This document shows positions 23,880 through 32,077 of a stretch of 64,000 nucleotides of DNA, piece by piece (the stretch's first letter is position 1; every line of letters begins with the position of its first letter). Under the pieces are notes generated by a model, which was given only the letters and a program-made list of their open reading frames with translations, was not told the DNA's origin and did not search any database. Source of the DNA: Streptomyces nigra (GTDB taxonomy: Bacteria; Actinomycetota; Actinomycetes; Streptomycetales; Streptomycetaceae); the NCBI RefSeq assembly GCF_003074055.1, contig NZ_CP029043.1, positions 1,476,001-1,540,000 of the forward strand. Reading direction: 5' to 3'. The translations under genes were made by a program, and so were the position numbers.

Positions 23880-24562
23880 TTGGCGGCCCGCTTCTCCTCG
23901 ACGAGCGTGACGACGCACTCGATGACCTGCTGGAGGGTGAGCTCGGTGGTGTCCACCTCGACCGCGTCGTCCGCCTTGGCGAGCGGGGAGGTCTTGCGAC
24001 TGGAGTCGGCCGCGTCCCGCTTCAGCAGGGCCTCGCGGGTGGAGTGCACGTCGGCGCCCTTGAGCTCACCGCTGCGGCGGGCGGCGCGGGCCTCCGGGGA
24101 GGCGGTGAGGAAGATCTTGAGGTCGGCGTCGGGCAGCACGGTGGTGCCGATGTCACGGCCCTCGACGACGATGCCGCGCTCGGCGGAGGTCGCGATCGAG
24201 CGCTGCAACTCGGTGATCCGGGCGCGCACCTCGGGGACCGCGCTGACCGCGCTGACCTGGGAGGTGACCTCCTGGGTGCGGATCGGGGCGGCCACGTCGA
24301 CGCCGTCGACGGTGATCGTCGGGCCGGACGGGTCGGTGCCGGAGACGATCTCGGGCTTGCCGGCCACGGCGGCGATCGCGGACGGGTCCTCTATGTCGAT
24401 GCCGTTGGTCACCATCCACCAGGTGATCGCCCGGTACTGGGCGCCGGTGTCCAGGTAGCTCAGTCCGAGCTGCGCGGCGACGGCCTTCGAGGTGCTCGAC
24501 TTGCCCGTGCCGGAGGGGCCGTCGATGGCGACAATCACGGGCTTGGCGGCACCGTTTTCCAC
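23876..24562 (-). CDS. cmk: Cytidylate kinase
   Basis: 228 residues. The P-loop is DGPSGTGKSS close to the N-terminus; the CMP-binding segment includes YLDTGAQYRAIT, and VVEGRDIGTTVLPDAD with the later LTASPEARAARR fits bacterial Cmk. It phosphorylates CMP and dCMP. The start GTG has AGGAAGG 9 nt upstream; a longer reading frame extends into the spacer without a start signal. Its last codon overlaps the acyltransferase start. Confidence 0.94.
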   Translation of the reverse strand: MENGAAKPVIVAIDGPSGTGKSSTSKAVAAQLGLSYLDTGAQYRAITWWMVTNGIDIEDPSAIAAVAGKPEIVSGTDPSGPTITVDGVDVAAPIRTQEVTSQVSAVSAVPEVRARITELQRSIATSAERGIVVEGRDIGTTVLPDADLKIFLTASPEARAARRSGELKGADVHSTREALLKRDAADSSRKTSPLAKADDAVEVDTTELTLQQVIECVVTLVEEKRAAK

Positions 24563-24692
24563 GGGAGGACACCTTCCTGGTGCTGTGGGGCGGGAGTGTG
24601 GGGACGCGAGGGCGTCCCGCACAAGGTTACCGGGCGCGCGTCACTCGTCCGGCCGCGCCCGGACCGGGCGGACGGCTACGGGGGGGCGCCCG

Positions 24693-25778
24693 CTACTGCC
24701 GGATCGCCCAGCCCCGCTCCCGCAGGGCCGCCGTGAGCACCGGGGCCGCCTTGGGCTCCACCATGAGCTGGACCAGACCGGCCTGCTGCCCGGTGGCGTG
24801 CTCGATGCGGACGTCCTCGATGTTGACGCCGGCGCGGTCGGCGTCCGCGAAGATCCGCGCGAGCTGTCCGGGCTGGTCGTCGATGAGCACGGCCACGACG
24901 TCGTAGACCCGCGGGGCGGTGCCGTGCTTGCCGGGGACCCGCACCTGGCCGGCGTTCCCGCGGCGCAGCACGTCCTCGATGCCGGAGACGCCCTGGAGCC
25001 GCTTGTCCTCGTCGGAGGACTGCAGAGCCCGCAGCGCCCGGACGGTCTCCTCCAGGTCGGCGGCGACGTCCGTGAGCAGGTCGGCGACCGGTCCCGGGTT
25101 GGCGGAGAGGATGTCGATCCACATCCGGGGGTCGGAGGCCGCGATCCTGGTCACGTCCCGTACGCCCTGGCCGCACAGCCGTACGGCCGCCTCCTCGGCG
25201 CCCTCCAGGCGGGCGGCGACCATGCTGGACATCAGGTGCGGCATGTGGGAGACCAGCGCGACGGCGCGGTCGTGGGCGTCGGCGTCCATGACGACCGGGA
25301 CGGCGCGGCAGTGCGAGACCAGTTCGAGTGCGAGGTTCAGCACCTCGGTGTCGGTGTCGCGGGTCGGGGTGAGCACCCAGGGGCGGCCCTCGAAGAGGTC
25401 GCCGGTGGCGGCCAGCGGGCCGGACTTCTCACGGCCGGACATCGGGTGGGTGCCGATGTAGGCGGACAGGTCGAGGCCCAGCGCCTCCAGGTCGCGGCGG
25501 GGTCCGCCCTTGACGCTGGCGACGTCGACGTACCCCCGGGCCACACCCCGGCGCATCGCGTCGGCGAGGACCCCGGCGACATGGGCGGGCGGCGCGGCGA
25601 CGATCGCGAGGTCGACGGGGCCGTCGGGCGTCCCGTCGGTGCCGGCGCCGAGCGCGGCGGCCGTACGGGCCTGCTCGGGGTCGCGGTCGGTGAGGTGGAC
25701 GGCGACGCCCCGCTGGGACAGGGCGAGGGCGGCGGAGGTGCCGATGAGTCCGGTGCCGATGACGAGTGCGGTTCTCAC
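24693..25778 (-). CDS. tyrA: Prephenate dehydrogenase with ACT domain
   Basis: 361 residues. An N-terminal Rossmann domain binds NAD(P) (VIGTGLIGTSAALAL). The catalytic region includes HPMSGREKSG and VSHMPHLMSS. A C-terminal ACT domain follows (about 285-361: VAVLIDDQPGQLARIF to QLMVEPK), the usual site of feedback control by tyrosine. The enzyme converts prephenate to 4-hydroxyphenylpyruvate. The GTG start overlaps the aroH stop (GTGA), so chorismate mutase and prephenate dehydrogenase are coupled as consecutive steps of tyrosine synthesis. Confidence 0.94.
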   Translation of the reverse strand: MRTALVIGTGLIGTSAALALSQRGVAVHLTDRDPEQARTAAALGAGTDGTPDGPVDLAIVAAPPAHVAGVLADAMRRGVARGYVDVASVKGGPRRDLEALGLDLSAYIGTHPMSGREKSGPLAATGDLFEGRPWVLTPTRDTDTEVLNLALELVSHCRAVPVVMDADAHDRAVALVSHMPHLMSSMVAARLEGAEEAAVRLCGQGVRDVTRIAASDPRMWIDILSANPGPVADLLTDVAADLEETVRALRALQSSDEDKRLQGVSGIEDVLRRGNAGQVRVPGKHGTAPRVYDVVAVLIDDQPGQLARIFADADRAGVNIEDVRIEHATGQQAGLVQLMVEPKAAPVLTAALRERGWAIRQ

Positions 25779-26137
25779 TGGGCGATGTCCTTGCGCAGGG
25801 CGGCCGCGGCACCGAGGTAGACGTGCGCGATGTCGGCGCGGGGCCGGTCGGACTCGATGTGCGCGAGGACCCGGACGACCCGGGGCATGGCGCCCTCGAT
25901 GTCGAGTTCCTGGGCGCAGATCAGCGGGACGTCCACGATGCCGAGCTTGCGGGCGGCGGCCGCGGGGAAGTCGCTGTGCAGATCGGGTGTGGCCGTGAAC
26001 CAGACGCTGATCAGGTCGTCGGCGGTGAGGTCGTTGCGCTCGAGGATGGCGGTGAGCAGGGCTCCGACCCGCTCGTCCATGTGGCCGGGCTCGTCCCGCT
26101 CCAGCTGGACGGCCCCCCGGACCGCTCGTACCGCCAC
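25775..26137 (-). CDS. aroH: Chorismate mutase, AroH class
   Basis: 120 residues with the monofunctional AroH trimer pattern: AVRAVRGAVQLERDEP, ISVWFTATPDLHSDFPA and VPLICAQELDIEGAMPRVV. It converts chorismate to prephenate, the substrate of the next gene product. GTG start with GAGGAG 7 nt upstream. A TAGGCT hexamer at about 26184 (minus strand) could be the -10 of the aroH-tyrA operon, giving a leader of about 40 nt. Confidence 0.94.
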   Translation of the reverse strand: MAVRAVRGAVQLERDEPGHMDERVGALLTAILERNDLTADDLISVWFTATPDLHSDFPAAAARKLGIVDVPLICAQELDIEGAMPRVVRVLAHIESDRPRADIAHVYLGAAAALRKDIAQ

Positions 26138-26379
26138 GGCGCTGCTCCTCGTCGACGTACCGATCGTCTCGTGCCGGTCCAGCCTAGTCAGGCCGTACGC
26201 GGCCCACGCACCGCGCCCGTACGGTGAGACACCGCCCGGACCGGGCGAATGCTCGGTTTATCGCCTTGTTCCTGAATTACCACTCCTTGGGCGCTTCGGG
26301 TGCGAAGATGCTGCTGCTCCGTCCGGAGCGGGTCGCCCACGGCCTCTTCCCCCCTCGCGCACACCCCCGGAGTGACGAC

Positions 26380-26808
26380 ATGACCAACCGTCCGACGCGA
26401 CGCGACCTCCTCATCGCGACGGGCACGGCGGGCGCCGCGGCACTCGCCGTCGGCTGCGGCGACTCCGGCGACGGCGACTCGTCGACGAGCGTCTCCCCCG
26501 GCCGCTCGGGCGGGACCCCCGGCCAGGAGCTCACCACGACCGACGACGTCCCGGTGGGCGGCGGCAAGATCTTCTCCGACGAGAAGGTGGTGGTGACCCA
26601 GCCGGAGGAAGGCCAGTTCAAGGCGTTCTCCGCGATCTGCACGCATCAGCAGTGCCTGGTCTCCACCGTCTCGGACGGCACGATCAACTGCCCGTGCCAC
26701 GGCAGCAAGTTCAAGATCACGGACGGTGCGGTGGCGAACCCGCCGGCCACCCGGCCGCTGCCGACGAAGAACATCGTGGTGGAGGGAAATTCGATCCGCC
26801 TGGTGTGA
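26380..26808 (+). CDS. Rieske [2Fe-2S] protein, Tat-exported
   Basis: 142 residues. The N-terminus has RRDLLIATGTAGAAALAVGC: a twin-arginine-like signal leading to a lipobox-like cysteine. The Rieske ligands are in CTHQQCLV and CPCHGSKF, spaced as in small soluble Rieske proteins. It should sit on the outer face of the membrane as a one-electron carrier. It is not part of a bc1 operon and its partner is unknown. The start is the ATG with GGAG 7 nt upstream. Confidence 0.9.
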   Translation: MTNRPTRRDLLIATGTAGAAALAVGCGDSGDGDSSTSVSPGRSGGTPGQELTTTDDVPVGGGKIFSDEKVVVTQPEEGQFKAFSAICTHQQCLVSTVSDGTINCPCHGSKFKITDGAVANPPATRPLPTKNIVVEGNSIRLV

Positions 26809-26830
26809 CCGGGCCCGTACGCTGCCGGGC

Positions 26831-27574
26831 ATGCGCCCCGAGACCCTGGTCCGCGACCACACGATCTACGCCTGTGTCATGGGGTCGCGCGCCTTCGGCC
26901 TGGCCACGGACGGCAGCGACACCGACCGGCGGGGCGTGTATCTCGCCCCCACCGCCCTGTTCTGGCGCTTCGAGAAGCCCCCGGCCCATGTCGAGGGACC
27001 GCTGCCCGAGCAGTTCGGCTGGGAGCTGGAACGCTTCTGCGAGCTGGCCCTGCGCGCCAACCCGAACATCCTGGAGTGCCTGCACTCCCCGCTCGTCGAG
27101 TACGCCGACACCACCGGGCACGAACTGCTCGCCCTGCGCGAGGCGTTCCTGTCCCGGCAGGTGTACGACACGTTCACGCGGTACGCCCTCGGCCAGCGCA
27201 GAAAGCTGGAGGCGGGCCTGCGCGCCCACGGCACCCCGCGCTGGAAGCACGCCATGCATCTGCTGCGCCTCCTGGGAAGCGCCCGCGACCTGCTGCGCAC
27301 CGGCCGGATGACGCTCGACGTGGGCTACGCGCGCGCGTCCCTGCTGGAGGTCAAACACGGCGAGGTGCCGTGGCCGGAGGTGGAGGCCCGGATGACCCGC
27401 CTCGCCGCGGAGGCGGAGGAGGCGCTGCACCGCACTCCGCTGCCGGCCGAGCCGGACCGCCGCCGGGTGGAGGACTTCCTGGTCCGGGTCCGGCGCGCCT
27501 CAGCCCTCCAGCCGTATGCGGACGACGAAGGCGTGCAGGGCGTCGTGGACGCTCGGGGCGTCGGGCAGCGCTGA
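26831..27574 (+). CDS. RlaP-type (YcgL) pol-beta nucleotidyltransferase, copy 1
   Basis: 247 residues. The N-terminus carries the nucleotidyltransferase motif GSRAFGLATDGSDTD (GS and DxD for metal binding) followed by RRGVYLAP. The next part, ELERFCELALRANPNILECL and HSPLVEY, is the signature of the PF10127 group (predicted RNA-repair-associated DNA polymerase beta family). A helical C-terminal half follows. No member near here has a known substrate; transfer of a nucleotide to RNA ends or a small molecule is inferred. TACGCT lies 7 nt before the ATG and there is no ribosome-binding site. The last 75 bp overlap the end of its convergent homologue. Confidence 0.82.
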   Translation: MRPETLVRDHTIYACVMGSRAFGLATDGSDTDRRGVYLAPTALFWRFEKPPAHVEGPLPEQFGWELERFCELALRANPNILECLHSPLVEYADTTGHELLALREAFLSRQVYDTFTRYALGQRRKLEAGLRAHGTPRWKHAMHLLRLLGSARDLLRTGRMTLDVGYARASLLEVKHGEVPWPEVEARMTRLAAEAEEALHRTPLPAEPDRRRVEDFLVRVRRASALQPYADDEGVQGVVDARGVGQR

Positions 27575-28249
27575 GACCGCCTGCGCCTCGTCGAGCACGG
27601 CGTGCAGACGCTCCACGTCGGCCGCCACGCGCGCGTGCTCGCCACCGGCGTCCCCGTGCTCCCGCTCGGCCTTCGCCGCGATCAGCTCGGGCAGATAGGC
27701 GGGCGCGCCGACCGCTTCCAGCAGGGTGGGCAGATGCGCCTCGATCCCGCCGCCGCGCATCAGATGGATGCCGGTGAGCAGCGCGCGGAACGCGTAGAGC
27801 AGCGGCTTGAGCTCCCCGGTCCGCTCGAACAGCCGCCACTGGGTGGCCGCGAACCCCCGGTAGTGGTGGGCGTGGTGGGTGGTCAGCACGCCCGGCGCGA
27901 GCCCGGCCAGCTCGCGGTGGGCGTCCGTGGTGTGCACGACGAGCGGGGAGAGCAGCTGCTCCAGCACATAGCCGTTGCGGCGCAGCATGAGCCGTACGAA
28001 CTTCCGCAGGTCGTGGGTGACCAGGTCCATCTCGACGCCGTCGCGCACCCACATCCGGGACCGGGTCTCGTCCGGCTCCCGCAGCCCGACGAGGTCGGCG
28101 GCCGGCAGCAGGTGCACCCCGCGCAGGTCGACGTCCGAGTCGCGCGACGGGAAGCCGTACAGATGGGCGCCGGAGACGGTCGCGAACAGCACGGGGTCGG
28201 GCTGTTCGGCGACGACCGGCGTGAGGTCGAGGGCGAGGGCGTCGAGCAT
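27500..28249 (-). CDS. RlaP-type (YcgL) pol-beta nucleotidyltransferase, copy 2
   Basis: 249 residues, homologous to the convergent copy. The active-site motif reads SGAHLYGFPSRDSDVD, so the usual GS is replaced by SG while the DxD pair is kept. DLVTHDLRKFVRLMLRRNG and LEQLLSPLVV follow, the family hallmark including a third acidic residue. The C-terminal part is helical and rich in Ala/His/Glu. It starts 3 nt after the ADP-ribosylglycohydrolase stop and is the last gene of the nrtR operon, tying it to NAD/ADP-ribose metabolism. Substrate unknown. Confidence 0.82.
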   Translation of the reverse strand: MLDALALDLTPVVAEQPDPVLFATVSGAHLYGFPSRDSDVDLRGVHLLPAADLVGLREPDETRSRMWVRDGVEMDLVTHDLRKFVRLMLRRNGYVLEQLLSPLVVHTTDAHRELAGLAPGVLTTHHAHHYRGFAATQWRLFERTGELKPLLYAFRALLTGIHLMRGGGIEAHLPTLLEAVGAPAYLPELIAAKAEREHGDAGGEHARVAADVERLHAVLDEAQAVSALPDAPSVHDALHAFVVRIRLEG

Positions 28250-28252
28250 CGG

Positions 28253-29275
28253 TCAAGCGTCCCAGAGCGCTCCGAGGGCGAGCAGGTCGCCCCGGTACTC
28301 GATGCGGTCGGCCCAGTCGGCCGGCCAGGCGTCGGCGCCGAGGTGGGCGCCCGCGAACGCGCCGGCCAGGCAGGCGATCGAGTCCGAGTCCCCCGCGGTG
28401 CAGGCGGCCCGGCGCAGCGCGGTCAGCGGCTCGTCGACGAACCACAGGAAGCACAGCAGCCCGGTGGCCAGGGCCTCCTCGGCGATCCAGCCCTCGCCGG
28501 TGGCCAGGCACGGGTCGGTCTCCGGCGACACGGACCGGACGGCCTCCTGGAGCCGCTCCAGCACGGCCAGGCACTCGTCCCAGCCGCGTGCGATGAAGTG
28601 CTCGGGCGAGGGGTCCTGGGAGCGGGTCCACAGGTCACCTAGCCAGCGCTCGTGGTAGCGGGTGCGGTTGTCGTAGGCGTACGACCGCAGCAGCCCGACC
28701 AGCCCGGCCGGGTCGGCGCCGCGCGCGAGGAGGTGCACGGCGTGCGCGGTGAGGTCGGACGCGGCGAGCGCGGTGGGGTGCCCGTGGGTGAGCCCGGACT
28801 GCAACTGGGCGGCGCCGGCGCGCTGTTCCTCGTCGAGCCCGGGGACGAGACCGAGGGGGGCGACGCGCATGTTGGCGCCGCAGCCCTTGGAGCCGATCTG
28901 GGAGGCGTCCTGCCAGGGCCGGCGCTCGTCCTTGAGCAGGTTGCAGGCGACCAGGCAGGTTCGGCCGGGCGCCCGGTTGTTCTCCGGCGACCGGTACCAG
29001 TCCACGAACTCCTCGCGCACGGGCCGCTCCAGCCGCTTGGGGCCGAGCAGGCCCCGGTCCATCGCCGTCCGCAGCCCCTTCCCCAGGGCCAGGGTCATCT
29101 GGGTGTCGTCGGTGACGATCGCCGGCTTCGGCAGCGCCATCTCGCGCCACGGCCCGCACTTGGCGAGGATCGACGGCACGCCGTTGAACTCCGTGGGAAA
29201 ACCGAGGGCGTCCCCGAGGGCGAGGCCGAGCAGGGAGCCGGTGGCGGCGCGCTTGCGGACGGTGGTGGCGGTCAT
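28253..29275 (-). CDS. ADP-ribosylglycohydrolase (DraG/ARH family)
   Basis: 340 residues. The two metal-binding clusters of the family are present: TDDTQMTLALG in the N-terminal half and AGDSDSIACLAGAFAGAHLG near the C-terminus, together with the opening GLALGDALGFPTEF. It hydrolyses the bond between ADP-ribose and an amino-acid side chain, nucleic-acid base or small molecule. Its start overlaps the nrtR stop (ATGA) and it is followed after 3 nt by a RlaP-type gene, so all three are co-translated. Comparative genomics has linked such glycohydrolases to NrtR regulons. Confidence 0.9.
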   Translation of the reverse strand: MTATTVRKRAATGSLLGLALGDALGFPTEFNGVPSILAKCGPWREMALPKPAIVTDDTQMTLALGKGLRTAMDRGLLGPKRLERPVREEFVDWYRSPENNRAPGRTCLVACNLLKDERRPWQDASQIGSKGCGANMRVAPLGLVPGLDEEQRAGAAQLQSGLTHGHPTALAASDLTAHAVHLLARGADPAGLVGLLRSYAYDNRTRYHERWLGDLWTRSQDPSPEHFIARGWDECLAVLERLQEAVRSVSPETDPCLATGEGWIAEEALATGLLCFLWFVDEPLTALRRAACTAGDSDSIACLAGAFAGAHLGADAWPADWADRIEYRGDLLALGALWDA

Positions 29276-30018
29276 GCGGGACGTCCTTCCGGGGTGTCCG
29301 GGGTGGGCCTGAGCAGGGGCGGGTGGAGCGTGGCGGCGGCGCCGGCGCGGTACAGCGCGGCCGGTTTGCCGCGGCCGCCGGTGAGCCGGGCCGCGCCGGG
29401 GACGGGCTCGACGAAGCCGGGCGTGCCGAGCACCTTGCGCCGGAAGTTGGGCCGGTCCAGGGAGGTGCCCCACACCGCCTCGTAGACCTGCTGGAGCTCG
29501 CCGAGCGTGAACTCGGGCGGACAGAAGGCGGTGGCGAGACCGGAGTTCTCCAGCTGGGCGCAGATCCGTTCGTGGGCGTCGGCCAGGATCCGGTCGTGGT
29601 CGAAGGCGAGCGGCCGGGCCCGGTCGTACGGCACCCAGCGGGCCTGTGCGGCGTCGCTGCCGCCGTGCGGTTCGGGCGGGTCGGGCAGCAGGGCGGTGAA
29701 GGCGACGGTGACGACCCGCATCCGGGGGTCGCGGTCCGGCTCGCTGTAGGTGCGCAGCTGCTCGAGGTGCAGACCGCGGACGTCCGACAGGCCGGTCTCC
29801 TCGGCGAGTTCGCGCCGGGCGGCGGTCTCGGCGGACTCGTCGGGCTGCACGAAGCCGCCGGGCAGGGCCCAGTGGCCCCGGTACGGCTCCTGTCCGCGCT
29901 CGACGAGCAGCACGTGCAGGGCGCCGCCGCGGAGGGTGAGGACCGCGAGGTCGGCGGTGACGGCGAAGGGTTCGTACGCGTGCCGGTCGTACCCGTCGGG
30001 CACCGTGGGTCCGGGCAT
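29272..30018 (-). CDS. nrtR: NrtR-type Nudix transcriptional regulator
   Basis: 248 residues. An N-terminal Nudix domain (about 18-150) has a complete Nudix box, starting GGFVQPDE and ending RRELAEETGL, so catalytic residues are kept. A C-terminal winged-helix domain follows (PPEFTLGELQQVYEAVWG, then DRPNFRRKVL), the NrtR signature. NrtR proteins sense ADP-ribose or related compounds and repress NAD genes. This one heads an operon with an ADP-ribosylglycohydrolase and a nucleotidyltransferase. A double inverted repeat upstream is the likely operator, implying autoregulation. The ATG is preceded by GGGGGTGG. Confidence 0.88.
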   Translation of the reverse strand: MPGPTVPDGYDRHAYEPFAVTADLAVLTLRGGALHVLLVERGQEPYRGHWALPGGFVQPDESAETAARRELAEETGLSDVRGLHLEQLRTYSEPDRDPRMRVVTVAFTALLPDPPEPHGGSDAAQARWVPYDRARPLAFDHDRILADAHERICAQLENSGLATAFCPPEFTLGELQQVYEAVWGTSLDRPNFRRKVLGTPGFVEPVPGAARLTGGRGKPAALYRAGAAATLHPPLLRPTPDTPEGRPA

Positions 30019-30035
30019 ACCCGGCCACCCCCTTA

Positions 30036-30068
30036 ATGGTCAGCGCGACTATTAGTCACTCTGACCAT
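30036..30068 (-). promoter_or_regulatory. Tandem NrtR operator, four half-sites
   Basis: Two adjacent inverted repeats share one base: ATGGTCA-gcg-CGACTAT and TTAGTCA-ctc-TGACCAT. Every half-site is a variant of ATrGTCA. The pair starts 18 nt upstream of the nrtR start and lies in an AT-rich island, as expected for the promoter. Confidence 0.7.
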
Positions 30069-30233
30069 AAAGGCTCTGTACGCGATTCCACAACCCCCGG
30101 GAGCTCACCGATCCGCCGCAAGGCACCCGCCACGGCCCTCAGGCGCCCCTCTGGGGCCCTCCGAGGCCTCACGCGCCCTCAGGGGACTTCACTCCCTCCC
30201 GGGCCGCCACAGACGCGCTGGGCGCGGAAAACA

Positions 30234-30269
30234 CGCCGGCCGGCCCGGGAGTCCCCGAACCGGCCGGCG
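30234..30269 (-). terminator. Terminator downstream of rluB
   Basis: Perfect 10-bp stem CGCCGGCCGG with its complement around a 16-nt loop, 43 nt past the rluB stop. Confidence 0.6.
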
Positions 30270-30290
30270 GTACGCACGCCCGCGTGCGCA

Positions 30291-30323
30291 CAAGTCGACT
30301 TACAGATCGACCTACAGATCGAC
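30291..30323. repeat. 12-bp tandem repeat over the rluB stop codon
   Basis: On the coding strand GTCGATCTGTAG is followed by GTCGATCTGTAA and a third diverged unit GTCGACTTG. The last codons of rluB and its stop (Val-Asp-Leu-stop) are therefore repeated in frame directly after the gene. Confidence 0.85.
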
Positions 30324-31427
30324 TTCCTTCATCAGCATGCCGACCTCGGTGTTCGACAGCCGGCGCAGCCAGCCGGACTTCTGGTCTCCGAGGGTGATCG
30401 GCCCGAAGGCGACCCGAACCAGCTTGTCGACCGGGAACCCGGCCTCGGCCAGCATGCGGCGCACGATGTGCTTGCGGCCCTCGTGGAGGGTGACCTCGAC
30501 CAGGTAGTTCTTGCCGGTCTGCTCGACGACCCGGAAGTGGTCGGCGCGCGCGTAGCCGTCCTCCAGCTGGATGCCGTCCTTGAGCTGCTTGCCCAGATCG
30601 CGCGGGATCGGGCCGACGATGTGCGCGAGGTACGTCTTGCGCACGCCGTACTTGGGGTGGGTGAGGCGGTGCGCCAGCTCGCCGTGGTTGGTGAGCAGGA
30701 TCACGCCCTCGGTCTCGGTGTCGAGCCGCCCGACGTGGAAGAGCCGGGTCTCCCGGTTGGTGACGTAGTCGCCGAGGCACTGACGGCCCTCGGGGTCCTC
30801 CATCGTGGAGACGACACCGGCGGGCTTGTTGAGCGAGAAGAACTGGTACGACTGCGTGGCGACGGTCAGCCCGTCGACCTTGATCTCGTCCTTCTCGGGG
30901 TCCACGCGCAGGCCCTGCTCGAGGACGATCTCGCCGTTGACCTCGACCCGTGCCTGCTCGATCAGCTCCTCGCAGGAGCGCCGCGAGCCGTAGCCGGCGC
31001 GCGCCAGCACCTTCTGCAGCCGCTCGCCCTCCTGCTCGGCGCCCGGGAACGTCTTGGGCAGCTTGACGTCCTTCTTGCCCGCATACCGCTCGCGGTTGCG
31101 CTCCTCGGCGCGCGCCTCGTACTCGCGGGACGTGGCCGGGACCGAGCGGCCCCGCTGCAGGGGCTTCTTCGGCCCGCCCTTGGCGCCTCCGCGGGCCGTC
31201 GGCCCACGGCCCGACTTGGGGCCCTCCTGGGTGGCGCCCGGGCCTACGTCGTAGCGCCGCTCCTCCGGGCGCGGCTTCTTGGGACGACCGCCCTGCCGGT
31301 CGTCGCGGTTGTTGCCGGCGCCGCGGTGGTTACCGCGACCACCGCCGCTCCCGCCGCGGCCGCCGCTGTTGCCACCACGGCTCCCGCCGTTGTTTCCGCT
31401 GCTGTTTTTGCCGCTGCTGCTTCGCAT
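30312..31427 (-). CDS. rluB: 23S rRNA pseudouridine synthase, RluB-like
   Basis: 371 residues. The first 120 or so are a disordered Gly/Arg/Asn/Ser-rich extension. Then come an S4 RNA-binding domain (ERLQKVLARAGYGSRRSCEE) and the RsuA-family catalytic domain with the active-site Asp in GRLDTETEGVILLTN and RKHIVRRMLAEAG. It isomerises a uridine in 23S rRNA, probably near the peptidyl-transferase centre as in E. coli RluB. Its ATG overlaps the scpB stop by one base (TGATG), making it the last gene of the parA-scpAB operon. The coding end is duplicated as a short tandem repeat. Confidence 0.92.
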   Translation of the reverse strand: MRSSSGKNSSGNNGGSRGGNSGGRGGSGGGRGNHRGAGNNRDDRQGGRPKKPRPEERRYDVGPGATQEGPKSGRGPTARGGAKGGPKKPLQRGRSVPATSREYEARAEERNRERYAGKKDVKLPKTFPGAEQEGERLQKVLARAGYGSRRSCEELIEQARVEVNGEIVLEQGLRVDPEKDEIKVDGLTVATQSYQFFSLNKPAGVVSTMEDPEGRQCLGDYVTNRETRLFHVGRLDTETEGVILLTNHGELAHRLTHPKYGVRKTYLAHIVGPIPRDLGKQLKDGIQLEDGYARADHFRVVEQTGKNYLVEVTLHEGRKHIVRRMLAEAGFPVDKLVRVAFGPITLGDQKSGWLRRLSNTEVGMLMKEVDL

Positions 31428-32077
31428 CAAAGTTCCGTCTTGTCGTCTGCGTCCTCGGAATCCGGGGCGTCCGGATCGAACGACGGGACCGCTTCCAGTG
31501 TCTCGGCCTCGATCGCCTCCGCCTCGGGGAGGAAGGGCGCGAGCTCCGGGAGCTCGTCCAGGCCGCGCAGGCCCATCCGCTCCAGGAAGTAGTTCGTCGT
31601 CCTGTACAGGATCGCACCTGTTTCGGGTTCCGCGCCCGCCTCCTCGACCAGCCCGCGCTGCAGCAGGGTCCGCATCACGCCGTCGCAGTTCACTCCGCGC
31701 ACTGCCGAGACCCGGCTGCGGCTGACCGGCTGGCGGTACGCGACCACCGCGAGGGTCTCCAGCGCGGCCTGGGTGAGCCGGGCCGTCTGCCCGTCCAGGA
31801 CCAGGCGCTCGACGGCGGCCGCGTACTCGGGCCGGGTGTAGAAACGCCAGCCGCCCGCGACGAACCGCAGCTCGAAGCCGCGCCCCTGCAGGGCGTACTC
31901 GTCGGCGAGCTCCCGCAGCGCGTCCGCGATCTGCCGCCGCGGCCGCTCCAGCAGCTTGGCGAGGTGCTCCTCGGCCGCGGGCTCGTCCACGACCATGAGC
32001 ATGGCCTCCAGGGCGGGCTTGAGGTCCAGGTCCGCGACGGCACGCGTCCCGGCGGGCAGCCCGGTGCTCTCGCTCAC
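31427..32077 (-). CDS. scpB: Segregation and condensation protein B
   Basis: 216 residues. Two winged-helix domains (LKPALEAMLMVVDEPAAEEHL; TQAALETLAVVAYRQPVSR) with the conserved VRGVNCDGVMRTLLQRGLVEE identify ScpB, the dimeric partner that completes the SMC-ScpAB condensin loader. An acidic tail (DPDAPDSEDADDK) follows. GTG start overlapping the scpA stop (GTGA). Confidence 0.94.
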   Translation of the reverse strand: MSESTGLPAGTRAVADLDLKPALEAMLMVVDEPAAEEHLAKLLERPRRQIADALRELADEYALQGRGFELRFVAGGWRFYTRPEYAAAVERLVLDGQTARLTQAALETLAVVAYRQPVSRSRVSAVRGVNCDGVMRTLLQRGLVEEAGAEPETGAILYRTTNYFLERMGLRGLDELPELAPFLPEAEAIEAETLEAVPSFDPDAPDSEDADDKTEL

